From assembly GCF_009711085.1 (NCBI RefSeq), contig NZ_WMKA01000023.1, forward strand, positions 1-57,427: a stretch of 57,427 nt of DNA. Reading direction: 5' to 3'. Below, piece by piece: positions 42,618 to 50,244 of the stretch. The translations under genes were made by a program, and so were the position numbers. The notes beneath the pieces are model-generated. The model worked only from the letters and a program-made list of their open reading frames with translations, searched no databases and was not told where the DNA came from. Every line of letters begins with the position of its first letter. The first letter of the stretch is position 1. The stretch is from Cellulosimicrobium composti. Lineage in GTDB: Bacteria; Actinomycetota; Actinomycetes; Actinomycetales; Cellulomonadaceae.

Positions 42618-43810
42618 CGGACCACCTCCACGAGCGCGGCGACGCCGAGCCCGCCGCCCACGGCCGCGGTCGCGAGGCCGAGCGTCCCGGCGGGGGCGCC
42701 CGCGCGCACGAGCCGCGAGAACAGCCGGACGATGACGAGCGCACCGCTCGCGCCCCACGGGTGCCCGAGCGCGAGCGCGCCGCCGTCGGCGCACACGCGC
42801 GCGTCGTCCGCGGCGTCGCCGAGCGGGTCGAGCCCCAGCGCGTCCGTGACCGCGAGCACCTGTGCGGCGAACGCCTCGACGACCTCGACGGCCGCCACGT
42901 CGTCGAGCGCGACGCCCGCGCGGGCGAGCACGGCCCGGACGGCGGGCACGGGCCCCCAGCCGGGCAGCGCGGGGTCGCAACCGACCGTCGCGGACGCGAG
43001 CACGCGCAGGCCTGGTGCGCCCAGGTCGCGGCGCACTCGCTCGGGCACGACCGCGACGGCCGCGGCCCCGTCGCTCACGGGGCTCGCCGTCGCCGCGGTC
43101 ACGGTCCCGTCGGGCGAGAACGCGGGCGCGAGCCGGGCGAGCACGGCGGGGTCGAGGCGGCGCGCCCGCTCGTCGCGCGCGAGCGCCCGTCGCGGCGCGC
43201 CGAGCCGCACGGTCTCCGCGTCGAGGCGCCCGGCCCGGTGGGCGGCGAGGGCGCGCGCGTGGCTGCGCAGCGCGTACGCCTCCTGGCGCGCCCGCGTCAC
43301 GCCGCGGCGGCGCGCGAGCTCGTCGGCGGCGGCGCCCATCGCGGGATCGGCCCACGGCACGGGGGCGAACGCCGCGCGCTCGAAGGGGACGTCTCCCCCG
43401 GGCGTGCGGTGGGCGCGCGCGGGCGCGCGCGACGCGCTCTCCGTGCCGCCCGCGAGCACGAGGCGCGCCTCGCCCGCGCGGACCTGCTGGGCCGCGACGA
43501 GGACCGCGGCGAGCCCGGACGCGCACTGCCGGTCGACCGTCAGACCGGGGACCGCGACGCCCGCGCCCGCGGCGAGCGCCGCGACCCGCGCGACGTTGCC
43601 GCCCGGCCCCGTGCAGCACCCGAGCACGACGTCCGCCGGGTCGTCCGCGACGCCGAGCGAGCACGTGTCGACGAGCGTCGCGCGCAGCGCTCCGGCGGCG
43701 AGGTCGACCTCGGTGAGCGCGCGGTGCCCGTGCCCGGCCGTGCCGACCCACGTGCGCCGCGCGGCGACCACGACCGGCGCGTCCGCGGGCACGCCCCGTG
43801 CGCCGGTCAT
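42614..43810 (-). CDS. Thiolase-family acyltransferase with altered active site
   Basis: A 398-aa thiolase-fold protein in the biotin-type operon. The nucleophilic cysteine is present (Cys96 in DRQCASGLAAV), as is the C-terminal histidine region GGALALGHPWGASGA. However, the usual NEAFA asparagine is Val (EVVEAFAAQ), and the second catalytic cysteine of the C-terminal C-x-GGG motif is Ala (ATAAVGGGLG). Both changes would affect the condensation or thiolysis steps. It could still transfer acyl groups, or have become a binding protein. The gene resembles YhfS of the Bacillus yhfU(bioY)-yhfT-yhfS cluster. It is coupled by ATGA to the ligase upstream and to EcfA downstream. Confidence 0.85.
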   Translation of the reverse strand: MTGARGVPADAPVVVAARRTWVGTAGHGHRALTEVDLAAGALRATLVDTCSLGVADDPADVVLGCCTGPGGNVARVAALAAGAGVAVPGLTVDRQCASGLAAVLVAAQQVRAGEARLVLAGGTESASRAPARAHRTPGGDVPFERAAFAPVPWADPAMGAAADELARRRGVTRARQEAYALRSHARALAAHRAGRLDAETVRLGAPRRALARDERARRLDPAVLARLAPAFSPDGTVTAATASPVSDGAAAVAVVPERVRRDLGAPGLRVLASATVGCDPALPGWGPVPAVRAVLARAGVALDDVAAVEVVEAFAAQVLAVTDALGLDPLGDAADDARVCADGGALALGHPWGASGALVIVRLFSRLVRAGAPAGTLGLATAAVGGGLGVAALVEVVR

Positions 43811-45210
43811 CGCAGCGGCTCCAGCCCTGCCGACGCGGGATCCGCGCCGCCGAGCGCCTCGCTCACCGCGCCGCGCGCGGGCTTGCCCGACGGCGTGCGG
43901 GGCAGCGCGCGCGTGCCGTACCAGCGGCGGGGACGCTGCGCGGGGGCGAGCGCGCCGCGCGCGACGCGCTCGAGGTGCGCGCGCAGGCCCGGGCGGTCGT
44001 CGCACTCGACGACGGCGCTCACCACGGCGCCGAGCCGGCGGTGCGCCGTGCCGAGCACGACGACGTCGCGCACGCCGGGCACCGCGCGCAGCACGACCTC
44101 GACGTCCTCGGGCACCACGGTCGACCCGCCCGTGAGGATCGCGCCGTCGCCGCGACCGCGCAGCACGAGCGCGCCGCCGTCCGGCGGCAGGGGGTCGGCG
44201 AGGTCGCCCACGGTGCTCCACGCGCCGTCCCGCCGCAAGGGGCCGGTCGCGCGCGCGAGGTAGCCGCGCGACACCCACGGGGAGCGCACCCAGACCTCGC
44301 CGACGCTCGCGGCGGGCAGGGGCCGCACGTCGAGCTCGACGCCGGGGAACGGCCGCAGCCCGGACCCGTCCGGGTCGTACGCGACGAACGACAGCTCGAC
44401 CGCCCCGTAGTACGCGAGGACGTCGACGCCGAGCGCTGCGGCGCGGGCCCGGGCCCCGGCGGGCAGGGACGCGCCGCCGACGACCGCGTGGCGCAGCCGC
44501 GAGGGCGCACCCGCGGCGACCGCGGCGAGCACGTCGTCGAGCACCTGCGGCACGAGGTGCACGACGTCGCAGCGCGCGAGCGCCGTCGTCGTGGCGGCCG
44601 GCGTGCGCGTGAGGTACACGCCCGCGCCGACGGCCAGCGCGTGCACGGCGGCGAAGCAGTACAGCGAGGACGCGAGCGGCCCGGGGACGAGCACCGTGTC
44701 GGCGGGCGTGAGGTCGACGAGCCGCGTGACGTCGTCGAACGAGCCCGCCCACGAGGCGCGCGTGCGCACGACGGCGCGCGGGCGGCCCGTGCTGCCCGAC
44801 GAGAAGCCGGCCCACGCGAGGTCGCCCGGCTCGGGCGCGCGGCCCGGCGCGGGGAAACCGGCGGCGGGGCCCGTCCCGCGGGGGAGCGGCACCTCGACGA
44901 AGGTGCGCGGCGCGAGCGTCCGCAGGACCTCGGCGCGGTGCGCGCGCGGCCACGACGGGTCGCACACCAGCGGCGTCGCGCCGAGGTGGTCGACCGCCAG
45001 CACCGCGGTCAGGCAGTCGAGCGGGTCGGGCAGCGAGACGGCCACGAGGTCGCCGGGCCGCGTGCCCGTCGCGCCGAGGTGCGTCGACCCCGCGCGCACG
45101 TCCGCACCGAGCGCGGCGTACGTGCGCGACCGCTCGGGCGTGCGCAGCGCGACGCGGTCGCGCGCGGCCGGGTCGGCGGCGTGGGCGAGGACGTGAGGGG
45201 CGACGGGCAC
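43807..45210 (-). CDS. AMP-dependent acyl-CoA ligase (YhfT-like)
   Basis: A 467-aa acyl-adenylate-forming enzyme. The ATP-binding P-loop is WAGFSSGSTGRPRAVVRT, followed by LAYYGAVELSFVAYDPDG, the STVGDLAD and LRGRGDGAILTGGSTVVPEDVEVVL hinge regions (pieces LRGRGDGAI and VVPEDVEV), and the C-terminal lysine motif RTPSGKPARGAV. It would activate a fatty acid or dicarboxylate, possibly a pimelate-type biotin precursor, to the CoA ester. It lies between bioY and the thiolase, matching the order seen in the bioY-yhfT-yhfS clusters that have been proposed to belong to biotin regulons. The GTG start lies 19 bp after the bioY stop. Confidence 0.87.
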   Translation of the reverse strand: MPVAPHVLAHAADPAARDRVALRTPERSRTYAALGADVRAGSTHLGATGTRPGDLVAVSLPDPLDCLTAVLAVDHLGATPLVCDPSWPRAHRAEVLRTLAPRTFVEVPLPRGTGPAAGFPAPGRAPEPGDLAWAGFSSGSTGRPRAVVRTRASWAGSFDDVTRLVDLTPADTVLVPGPLASSLYCFAAVHALAVGAGVYLTRTPAATTTALARCDVVHLVPQVLDDVLAAVAAGAPSRLRHAVVGGASLPAGARARAAALGVDVLAYYGAVELSFVAYDPDGSGLRPFPGVELDVRPLPAASVGEVWVRSPWVSRGYLARATGPLRRDGAWSTVGDLADPLPPDGGALVLRGRGDGAILTGGSTVVPEDVEVVLRAVPGVRDVVVLGTAHRRLGAVVSAVVECDDRPGLRAHLERVARGALAPAQRPRRWYGTRALPRTPSGKPARGAVSEALGGADPASAGLEPLR

Positions 45211-45229
45211 GCGGACACTCTCGCAGGCG

Positions 45230-45895
45230 TCAGGACGTCGCGCGGGCGCCGCCCGCTGTGCGGCGGGCCGGGCGGGCGGCCGGGTAGGCGCGCACGACGC
45301 CGACCGTGATCGCCGCGGCGGCCAGCGCCTTGAGCACGTCCCCCGGGACGAACACCAGGGAGAGCTGCGCGGTGGTCGCGAGCGGCACGCCGGTGACGAG
45401 CGCCTGGACGGGCACGCCGATCGCGTAGACGACGGCGACGCCGCCCACGAGGGCCGCGACGAGGACGCGGCCGAACACGACGCGCGCGAGCCGGTCGACG
45501 AGCCAGCCCACGACGGCCGCGCCCGCGAGGAACCCGAGGAGGTATCCCGCGGACGGCCCGACGAACGCGCCGAGCCCGCCGCGCCCGCCCGCGAGCACCG
45601 GCAGCCCGGCCGCCGCGAGCGCGAGGAACGTCGCGACGGCGAGCGTGCCGCGCCACGCGCCCAGGATCGTGCCCGCGAGCATCACGCCGAGCGTCTGGAG
45701 CGTGATCGGGACGGCGTTCCCGAGCAGCGGCAGCGACCCGGGCATGCCGAGCGCGGCGATCAGCGCGGCGAACGTCGCGATGCGCGCGGCGTCGCCCGCG
45801 TCGAGCGCGAGTCGTCCGCGGGCACGACCGGGTGCGTCGGCGCCGGCCGCGGAGGCCGTGGGCGGGGCGGGTGCGGTGGTCGGGGAGGGGGTCAT
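45230..45895 (-). CDS. bioY: Biotin ECF transporter substrate-binding component BioY
   Basis: A 221-aa membrane protein that binds biotin and delivers it to the EcfA/EcfT module. The core has FAALIAALGMPGSLPLLGNA, VPITLQTLGVMLAGTILGAW (the substrate-proximal segment), GGRGGLGAFVGPSAGYLLGFL and VFVPGDVLKALAAAAI, all typical of BioY. About six helices are predicted, preceded by a 40-residue disordered N-terminus. GGAG lies 5 nt before the ATG at 45895. It heads the operon bioY-ligase-thiolase-ecfA-ecfT. Two 21-bp-spaced direct repeats upstream are candidate regulator sites. Confidence 0.93.
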   Translation of the reverse strand: MTPSPTTAPAPPTASAAGADAPGRARGRLALDAGDAARIATFAALIAALGMPGSLPLLGNAVPITLQTLGVMLAGTILGAWRGTLAVATFLALAAAGLPVLAGGRGGLGAFVGPSAGYLLGFLAGAAVVGWLVDRLARVVFGRVLVAALVGGVAVVYAIGVPVQALVTGVPLATTAQLSLVFVPGDVLKALAAAAITVGVVRAYPAARPARRTAGGARATS

Positions 45896-46000
45896 CGGGG
45901 CTCCTGCGGGGTGAGGTCGACGGTGGCGAGGTCCACTCTCCCGAGCCGCGACGCGCGGCGGCGTCGGTGGCGCGGACGACGCGGGCGGCGCGCCGTGCAC

Positions 46001-46033
46001 GGTTCCCACAACCGGTTGGAGGGTTCTCACAAC
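46001..46033. repeat. Direct repeats GGTTCYCACAAC spaced by two helical turns, upstream of bioY
   Basis: GGTTCCCACAAC (46001-46012) and GGTTCTCACAAC (46022-46033) differ at one base, and their starts are 21 bp apart. They lie 106-138 bp upstream of the bioY ATG. The spacing suits cooperative protein binding. They do not match the BioQ or BirA consensus that I know. Confidence 0.5.
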
Positions 46034-46116
46034 GCCCACCCGGGCGCGTGGGGGCGGTGTCGTCGACCGCGCACAAACGGGGCCCGTACGAGGGCCGCGG
46101 GTGCACCCCGAAGGGC

Positions 46117-46146
46117 TTGGCACTCTCGGGGTGAGAGTGCTAATAG
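46117..46146 (+). promoter_or_regulatory. CIRCE element (HrcA operator) overlapping the hsp20 promoter
   Basis: TTGGCACTC (46117-46125), a 9-nt spacer, then GAGTGCTAA (46135-46143) matches CIRCE (TTAGCACTC-N9-GAGTGCTAA) except for one base. TTGGCA as -35 and TAATAG (46141-46146) as -10 are 18 bp apart, so HrcA bound here would block RNA polymerase. Confidence 0.88.
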
Positions 46147-46238
46147 TGGAGGTGTAGCCACCCGCGAGGTGCCTGCCTCGCGGGAGCACCGATGCGGTCC
46201 CGGACGGTCCGGGACCGACCGACGAGGAGGTGAGAGGT

Positions 46239-46721
46239 GTGGCTGCGATGATCGACCCGTTCTCGACCACCTTCGACGCGATGGACCGCCTGGTCGGGCA
46301 GCTCGTGTCCGGGGTGCGCTCGACCGCGTCCGCGGCCGCCGGCATGCCGCTCGACCTGTTCCGCACGGGCGACCACTACGTCCTGACGATGGACCTCCCC
46401 GGCGTCGACCCCGGCACGATCGACGTCTCGGTCGAGGACCGCACGCTGACGATCCGCGCCGAGCGCAGCCCGCGGACCGACCCCGACGTCCAGTGGCTCG
46501 CGCGCGAGCGGCCGACCGGCACCTACGCGCGCCAGCTCACGGTCGGCCGGGGCCTCGCGCTCGACGAGATCACGGCCTCGTACGAGGACGGCGTGCTGTC
46601 GCTGACGATCCCCGTCGCGGAGGAGGCACGGCCCCGTCGGATCGAGGTCGCGCACCACGCCGGAGGCGGGGCGCCGACCCAGATCACGTCCGGGGCCGAG
46701 TCCCAGGCGGCCGAGAGCTGA
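46239..46721 (+). CDS. hsp20: Small heat-shock protein (Hsp20/alpha-crystallin)
   Basis: A 160-aa ATP-independent chaperone that holds unfolding proteins in the cytoplasm. After an N-terminal helix (FSTTFDAMDRLVGQLVSGVR), the alpha-crystallin domain covers about residues 40-135 (PLDLFRTGDHYVLTMDLPGV, then SVEDRTLTIRAERS), ending with ASYEDGVLSLTIPVAEE. The GTG at 46239 is chosen because GAGGAGG lies 8 nt upstream; the GTG at 46230 overlaps that site. A CIRCE operator and promoter stand about 95 bp upstream. It converges with the FHA gene, only 4 bp separating the two stop codons. Confidence 0.93.
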   Translation: MAAMIDPFSTTFDAMDRLVGQLVSGVRSTASAAAGMPLDLFRTGDHYVLTMDLPGVDPGTIDVSVEDRTLTIRAERSPRTDPDVQWLARERPTGTYARQLTVGRGLALDEITASYEDGVLSLTIPVAEEARPRRIEVAHHAGGGAPTQITSGAESQAAES

Positions 46722-46725
46722 CCGC

Positions 46726-47619
46726 TCAGGCCTCGCCCGGGAGCGCCTTGCGGACGACGATCCGCGTCCAGGCGCCGAGGTAGATGCGGTCCCCGTCGGC
46801 CAGCTCGCGCCGCTGGCCGGCGGGGACCGGGTCCGTGGGGAGCGGCTCCCCGGCCGGGCTCACGTACGTGCCGTTCGCGGACTGCAGGTCCTCGACCCAC
46901 CAGCGCTGGCCGTCCGTGCTGAGCTGGCAGTGCCGCCGCGAGACGCCGGTGTCCGCACCGCAGTCGACCTGCGGGTGGATGCCGCGCGACACCGACGGAC
47001 GCCCCACGAGCACGCTGCGCTCGCGCAGGACCACGAGGCCCGGGAGCCCGGCGGACGGCATCGGGTCCTCGGGCTGTTGCGCGGCGTACCAGTCCGGGTC
47101 GATCCAGATCTCGGCGACCCACTGGTCCGGCCCGGGGACGGGCGGCGTCGGCAGGTGGGTGCCCGACGTCGCGGGCTCGCCCGCCTCACCGCCGGTCGTG
47201 CCCGCGGGCGCCTGGCCCGGCAGCGGGGGCGGCGTCGCCGCCGACGCGGGCGACGGCCCGGGGTCGCCCGGCGCGGGCGTGCCCGGAGACGGGGCCGGGG
47301 CGCTCGACGACGGCGGGGGCGTCGGGGCCGACGGCGGGTCGAGCGACAGCGCGGACGGCGGCTCGACCGGGTCGGGCAGCGCGCCCGTCGTGAAGTCGTA
47401 CCCGCAGTTCTCGCAGAACAGCGCGCCCGGAGGGGCCGCGAACCCGCAGTGCGGGCACTGCGCGGGCTCGGCCGCGGGGGAGGCGGCCGACGCGGCGGGC
47501 GACGGCGCGCCCGCGGGTGCCGCGGCCGGCGTCGACGCGGCGCCGATGGGCTCGCCGCACACGTCGCAGTAGTCGGTCGACTCGGACGGGTGCCCGTTGG
47601 GGCAGACGACGGCGCTCAC
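46726..47619 (-). CDS. FHA-domain protein with two N-terminal zinc ribbons
   Basis: A 297-aa phosphothreonine-reader. Two zinc-ribbon motifs occupy the N-terminus: CPNGHPSESTDYCDVCG (about 6-22) and CPHCGFAAPPGALFCENCG (about 55-73). A Pro/Ala-rich linker of 90 residues follows, then the FHA domain: SVLVGRPSVSRG, GVSRRHCQL and DLQSANGTYV, with the Gly-Arg, Ser-Arg-His and Asn-Gly-Thr residues that bind phosphothreonine. It is the last gene of the PknG-type operon, and the GTG overlaps the vWA stop. It could read phosphorylation by the kinase of this operon. It differs from GarA/OdhI, which lack zinc ribbons. Confidence 0.9.
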   Translation of the reverse strand: MSAVVCPNGHPSESTDYCDVCGEPIGAASTPAAAPAGAPSPAASAASPAAEPAQCPHCGFAAPPGALFCENCGYDFTTGALPDPVEPPSALSLDPPSAPTPPPSSSAPAPSPGTPAPGDPGPSPASAATPPPLPGQAPAGTTGGEAGEPATSGTHLPTPPVPGPDQWVAEIWIDPDWYAAQQPEDPMPSAGLPGLVVLRERSVLVGRPSVSRGIHPQVDCGADTGVSRRHCQLSTDGQRWWVEDLQSANGTYVSPAGEPLPTDPVPAGQRRELADGDRIYLGAWTRIVVRKALPGEA

Positions 47620-48902
47620 CGGCGGACCCGCGTGGTCTTCGTCGAGGCCGTGTCGAGGGCCATCTCGTCGAGGGTCGACGTGTTGCGCTTGAGCCGCACG
47701 GTGCCCTGCTCCTCGTTGTCGATGTCGACGACCTTGCGCAGGCGCGAGGTCGCCTCGTCGTTGCCGGTCTGCTGCGCGAGCTGCACGGCGCGCCCGAGCT
47801 TGACGGTCGCCGTGGCCTCGTCGCCCGCGGCCTTGGCCGCCAGGCCCTCCTGGATGGCCGCCGCGAGCTCCGTCTGGCCCGTGTAGTGCGCGACCTCGGG
47901 GTTGATGCGCGTGGTGAGCGACTCGTCGTCCGACCACTTGGCCTTGACCAGCCCGGACGAGACGACCTCACCGTTCACCGCGAGCTGCACGCGCGCGGCG
48001 AGCTGCTCGGAGCCGACAGGCTTCGACCCGACGCGCACCGCGACGTGGTAGTCGCGCGACTCGTCGCCCCACGAGCCCGTCGGGTAGGCGCCCGTGAGCG
48101 GGTTGACCTCCGCACGACGGTTCGTCAGGTCCTCGACCGTGGGTGCGACCTGGCGCACGAACAGGACCTGCGCCCCCTGCGGGGCCCACACGCGCAGGTC
48201 GGCCGACGCGACGCCGCGCGCCATGGACGCCCGCATGAGCTTCTCGAAGTCGGCAGCGATCTCGGCCGGGTCGGCGATGAGGTCCACCGTGCCGAGCAGC
48301 GCCGTCGAGATCTCGCGGAGCTCGTCGACCTGCCATCGCGAGCCCACGCCGCGTGCGTCGCACTGGAAGTGGCCCGTGACGTCGCGGACCGCGGCCGAGA
48401 GGTTCGCGCGCGGCTCCGACTCGTTCTTGCCGTCCGTGAGGAGGATCGCGTGCCGCTGCGTCGCCTGCGGGACCGTCGCGAAGAGCTGGTCCGCGAGGCG
48501 CAGCCACGTGCTCATCGCCGTGCCGCCGCCGGGCGTGAGCATCGAGATCGCGCGCTTGGCCTCGGCGCGCGCGCCCGGCTCCATCTGGACCATCGCCATG
48601 CGCGCGTTGGGGTAGGGGAACGCGCGGTTCGCGACGTGGCTGCCGCCGACGATCGCGAACCACGTGCCGTCGAGGATCTGGTCGACCGCGACCTGCGCCG
48701 CGTGCTTCGCCGCCTCGATGTTGCGGCCCGACATCGACCCCGACGTGTCGACCATGATGATCTCGGCCACGCCGCCCGCGCCGCCGCCGGCGCTCCCCGC
48801 GCTCCCCGCCCCCGTGCACGTCACGGTGACGATCGCGTGGACGTCCGTCGCGCCCTCGGACAGGAACTCGTTCTGGTAGACCTCGGCGGCGAACTCGGCC
48901 AT
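47616..48902 (-). CDS. von Willebrand factor A domain protein (TerY-P/stress-signalling type)
   Basis: A 428-aa cytoplasmic protein. After a beta-rich start (MAEFAAEVYQNEFLSEGATD), the vWA domain holds a complete MIDAS: VDTSGSMSG (Asp52), a TPGGGTAMST threonine and LLTDGKNES. The C-terminal part has beta segments (RDYHVAVRVGSKPVGSEQL) and a helical repeat region (AAIQEGLAAKAAGDEATATV). vWA proteins of this type occur with PP2C phosphatases and kinases as the vWA/PP2C/kinase triad discussed for Ter-linked stress systems. AAGGAG precedes the ATG. It lies 70 bp after the PP2C stop and overlaps the FHA gene. Confidence 0.88.
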   Translation of the reverse strand: MAEFAAEVYQNEFLSEGATDVHAIVTVTCTGAGSAGSAGGGAGGVAEIIMVDTSGSMSGRNIEAAKHAAQVAVDQILDGTWFAIVGGSHVANRAFPYPNARMAMVQMEPGARAEAKRAISMLTPGGGTAMSTWLRLADQLFATVPQATQRHAILLTDGKNESEPRANLSAAVRDVTGHFQCDARGVGSRWQVDELREISTALLGTVDLIADPAEIAADFEKLMRASMARGVASADLRVWAPQGAQVLFVRQVAPTVEDLTNRRAEVNPLTGAYPTGSWGDESRDYHVAVRVGSKPVGSEQLAARVQLAVNGEVVSSGLVKAKWSDDESLTTRINPEVAHYTGQTELAAAIQEGLAAKAAGDEATATVKLGRAVQLAQQTGNDEATSRLRKVVDIDNEEQGTVRLKRNTSTLDEMALDTASTKTTRVRR

Positions 48903-48972
48903 GGGGGCTCCTTCGGTGGTGCGGGTGTTCGTGCAGGCTATCGGGTCGTCGGGCCCGGGCGCGCGGCCCGGG

Positions 48973-50244
48973 TCAGGTCGTGGGGATCGTCGTCTCGAGG
49001 TCCGGGTCGAGGCCGTCGGGAGCGGGGGCTGCGGACCGGACGAACCGTGCGAGCGTCGCGGTGATGTTGTCCCGCCCGCCCTGCGCGTTCGCCCAGTCGA
49101 CGAGCGCGCCCGCGAGGGCCTGCGGCTCGCCGCCGACGCGCTCGTGCGTCGCGCGCACGAGGCCGGCGAGGTCCGCGGCGGGCGAGCAGTAGTTCCACAG
49201 CCCGTCCGAGCACACGAGCACCCAGCCGTCCCGGTCGGGCAGCGTCGCGGCCGTCCGGGCCACGGGGTCGGGCGCGTCCGGCCCGAGCCAGCGCGTGATG
49301 GCGTGGGCCTGCGGCGACGTCTCCGCCATCGCGCGGGGCACGCCCTGCGCGATCATCTCCTGCGCCCACGAGTCGTCGACGCTGAGCTGCCGCGCCTCGC
49401 CCTCGTCGGGGACCCAGTACGCGCGCGAGTCGCCCACCCAGCCCGCGACGACGAGCGGCCCGTCGACGACGGCCGTCGCGAACGTGCACGACGGCGGGTT
49501 CTCCCGGTCGGCCATGTCCCCGACGGTCGCGAGGATCGCGCTCTGCGCGGCCCGTGACGCCTCGCCGACGAGCGCCGACCAGGCGCCGATGCGCGCCGAC
49601 GGCTCGCCCGTGACGGGCGCCGCGCCCTCCTGGGAGCCCGAGGCGAGCACGTCACGCGCCGCGCGCGCGGCGGCCAGGCTCGCGACGTCGGAGTCGGGCG
49701 CCGAGGAGACGCCGTCGCACACGACGAGCGCGGCGAACGCGCGCTCGTCGTCCGCCGACGGGCTCGCGGCGAGCGCCATCGCGTCCTCGTTGCGCGAGTG
49801 CCGCACGCCGCGGTCGCACACGCCCGCGACCCACGCCGCGGGGCGCTCGGCCCAGTGGTCGCGCTCGGACGCCGCGGGCTCGCCGCACTCCGTGCAGTAC
49901 CCGTCCTCGGCGACGGTGCCGCCGCACCGCACGCACGGGCGCGCCGCGGGCGCCGCCGGGTCGGACGTCGCCGGCTGGGTCGCGGCGGCGTCGTCCGTCG
50001 CCGGGTCGTCGTCCGTCGCCGGGTCGCCGGTCGACGCCGGGTCGCCGGTCGCCGGGTCGCCGGTCGACGTCGGGTCGCCGGTCGGGGCAGGGTCGCCGCC
50101 CGCGGGCGGGAGCGGCGCGAGCGGCGTGCCGCACGCCTCGCAGAACCGGGCGCCGTCGTGCGACGGCTCGCCGCACGCCGGGCACGCGAGCACCGACGAC
50201 TCGGCGACGGTCTCGCCCGGCGCGGTCGAGGAGGAGTCGCTCAT
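48973..50244 (-). CDS. PP2C-type serine/threonine phosphatase with N-terminal zinc ribbons
   Basis: A 423-aa phosphatase. The N-terminus has two zinc ribbons, CPACGEPSHDGARFCEACG (about 20-38) and CVRCGGTVAEDGYCTECG (about 103-120), separated by an Asp/Thr/Pro repeat linker. The catalytic domain has the PP2C metal motifs CDRGVRHSRNEDAM, VVCDGVSSAPDSD, GWVGDSRAYWV, LVCSDGLWNYC and GGRDNITATL, with all the key aspartates. It probably reverses phosphorylation by the PknG-type kinase, whose stop overlaps its ATG (ATGA). The second ribbon closely resembles the one that opens the kinase. Confidence 0.92.
   Translation of the reverse strand: MSDSSSTAPGETVAESSVLACPACGEPSHDGARFCEACGTPLAPLPPAGGDPAPTGDPTSTGDPATGDPASTGDPATDDDPATDDAAATQPATSDPAAPAARPCVRCGGTVAEDGYCTECGEPAASERDHWAERPAAWVAGVCDRGVRHSRNEDAMALAASPSADDERAFAALVVCDGVSSAPDSDVASLAAARAARDVLASGSQEGAAPVTGEPSARIGAWSALVGEASRAAQSAILATVGDMADRENPPSCTFATAVVDGPLVVAGWVGDSRAYWVPDEGEARQLSVDDSWAQEMIAQGVPRAMAETSPQAHAITRWLGPDAPDPVARTAATLPDRDGWVLVCSDGLWNYCSPAADLAGLVRATHERVGGEPQALAGALVDWANAQGGRDNITATLARFVRSAAPAPDGLDPDLETTIPTT
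49991..50096. repeat. Short tandem repeats in the PP2C linker
   Basis: Repeated GGGTCGCCGGTCG-type units encode alternating TGDP, ASTGDP and ATDD segments between the two zinc ribbons. The units keep the reading frame, so only linker length should vary. Confidence 0.65.

Larger units (their letters stand above)
45896..46238. promoter_or_regulatory. Divergent regulatory region between bioY and hsp20
   Basis: This 343-bp gene-free stretch holds two direct repeats on the bioY side (46001-46033) and a CIRCE-like heat-shock operator with promoter on the hsp20 side (46117-46146). The part next to bioY (45896-46000) is GC-rich with no further recognisable element. Confidence 0.6.

Noticed and set aside
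45896-46238. Biotin riboswitch or BirA/BioQ box before bioY
   Set aside because: No matching consensus is visible; only the 21-bp-spaced repeats are reported, without naming a regulator.
49991-50096. CRISPR array
   Set aside because: The repeats are short, back to back and in frame inside the PP2C linker, with no spacers.
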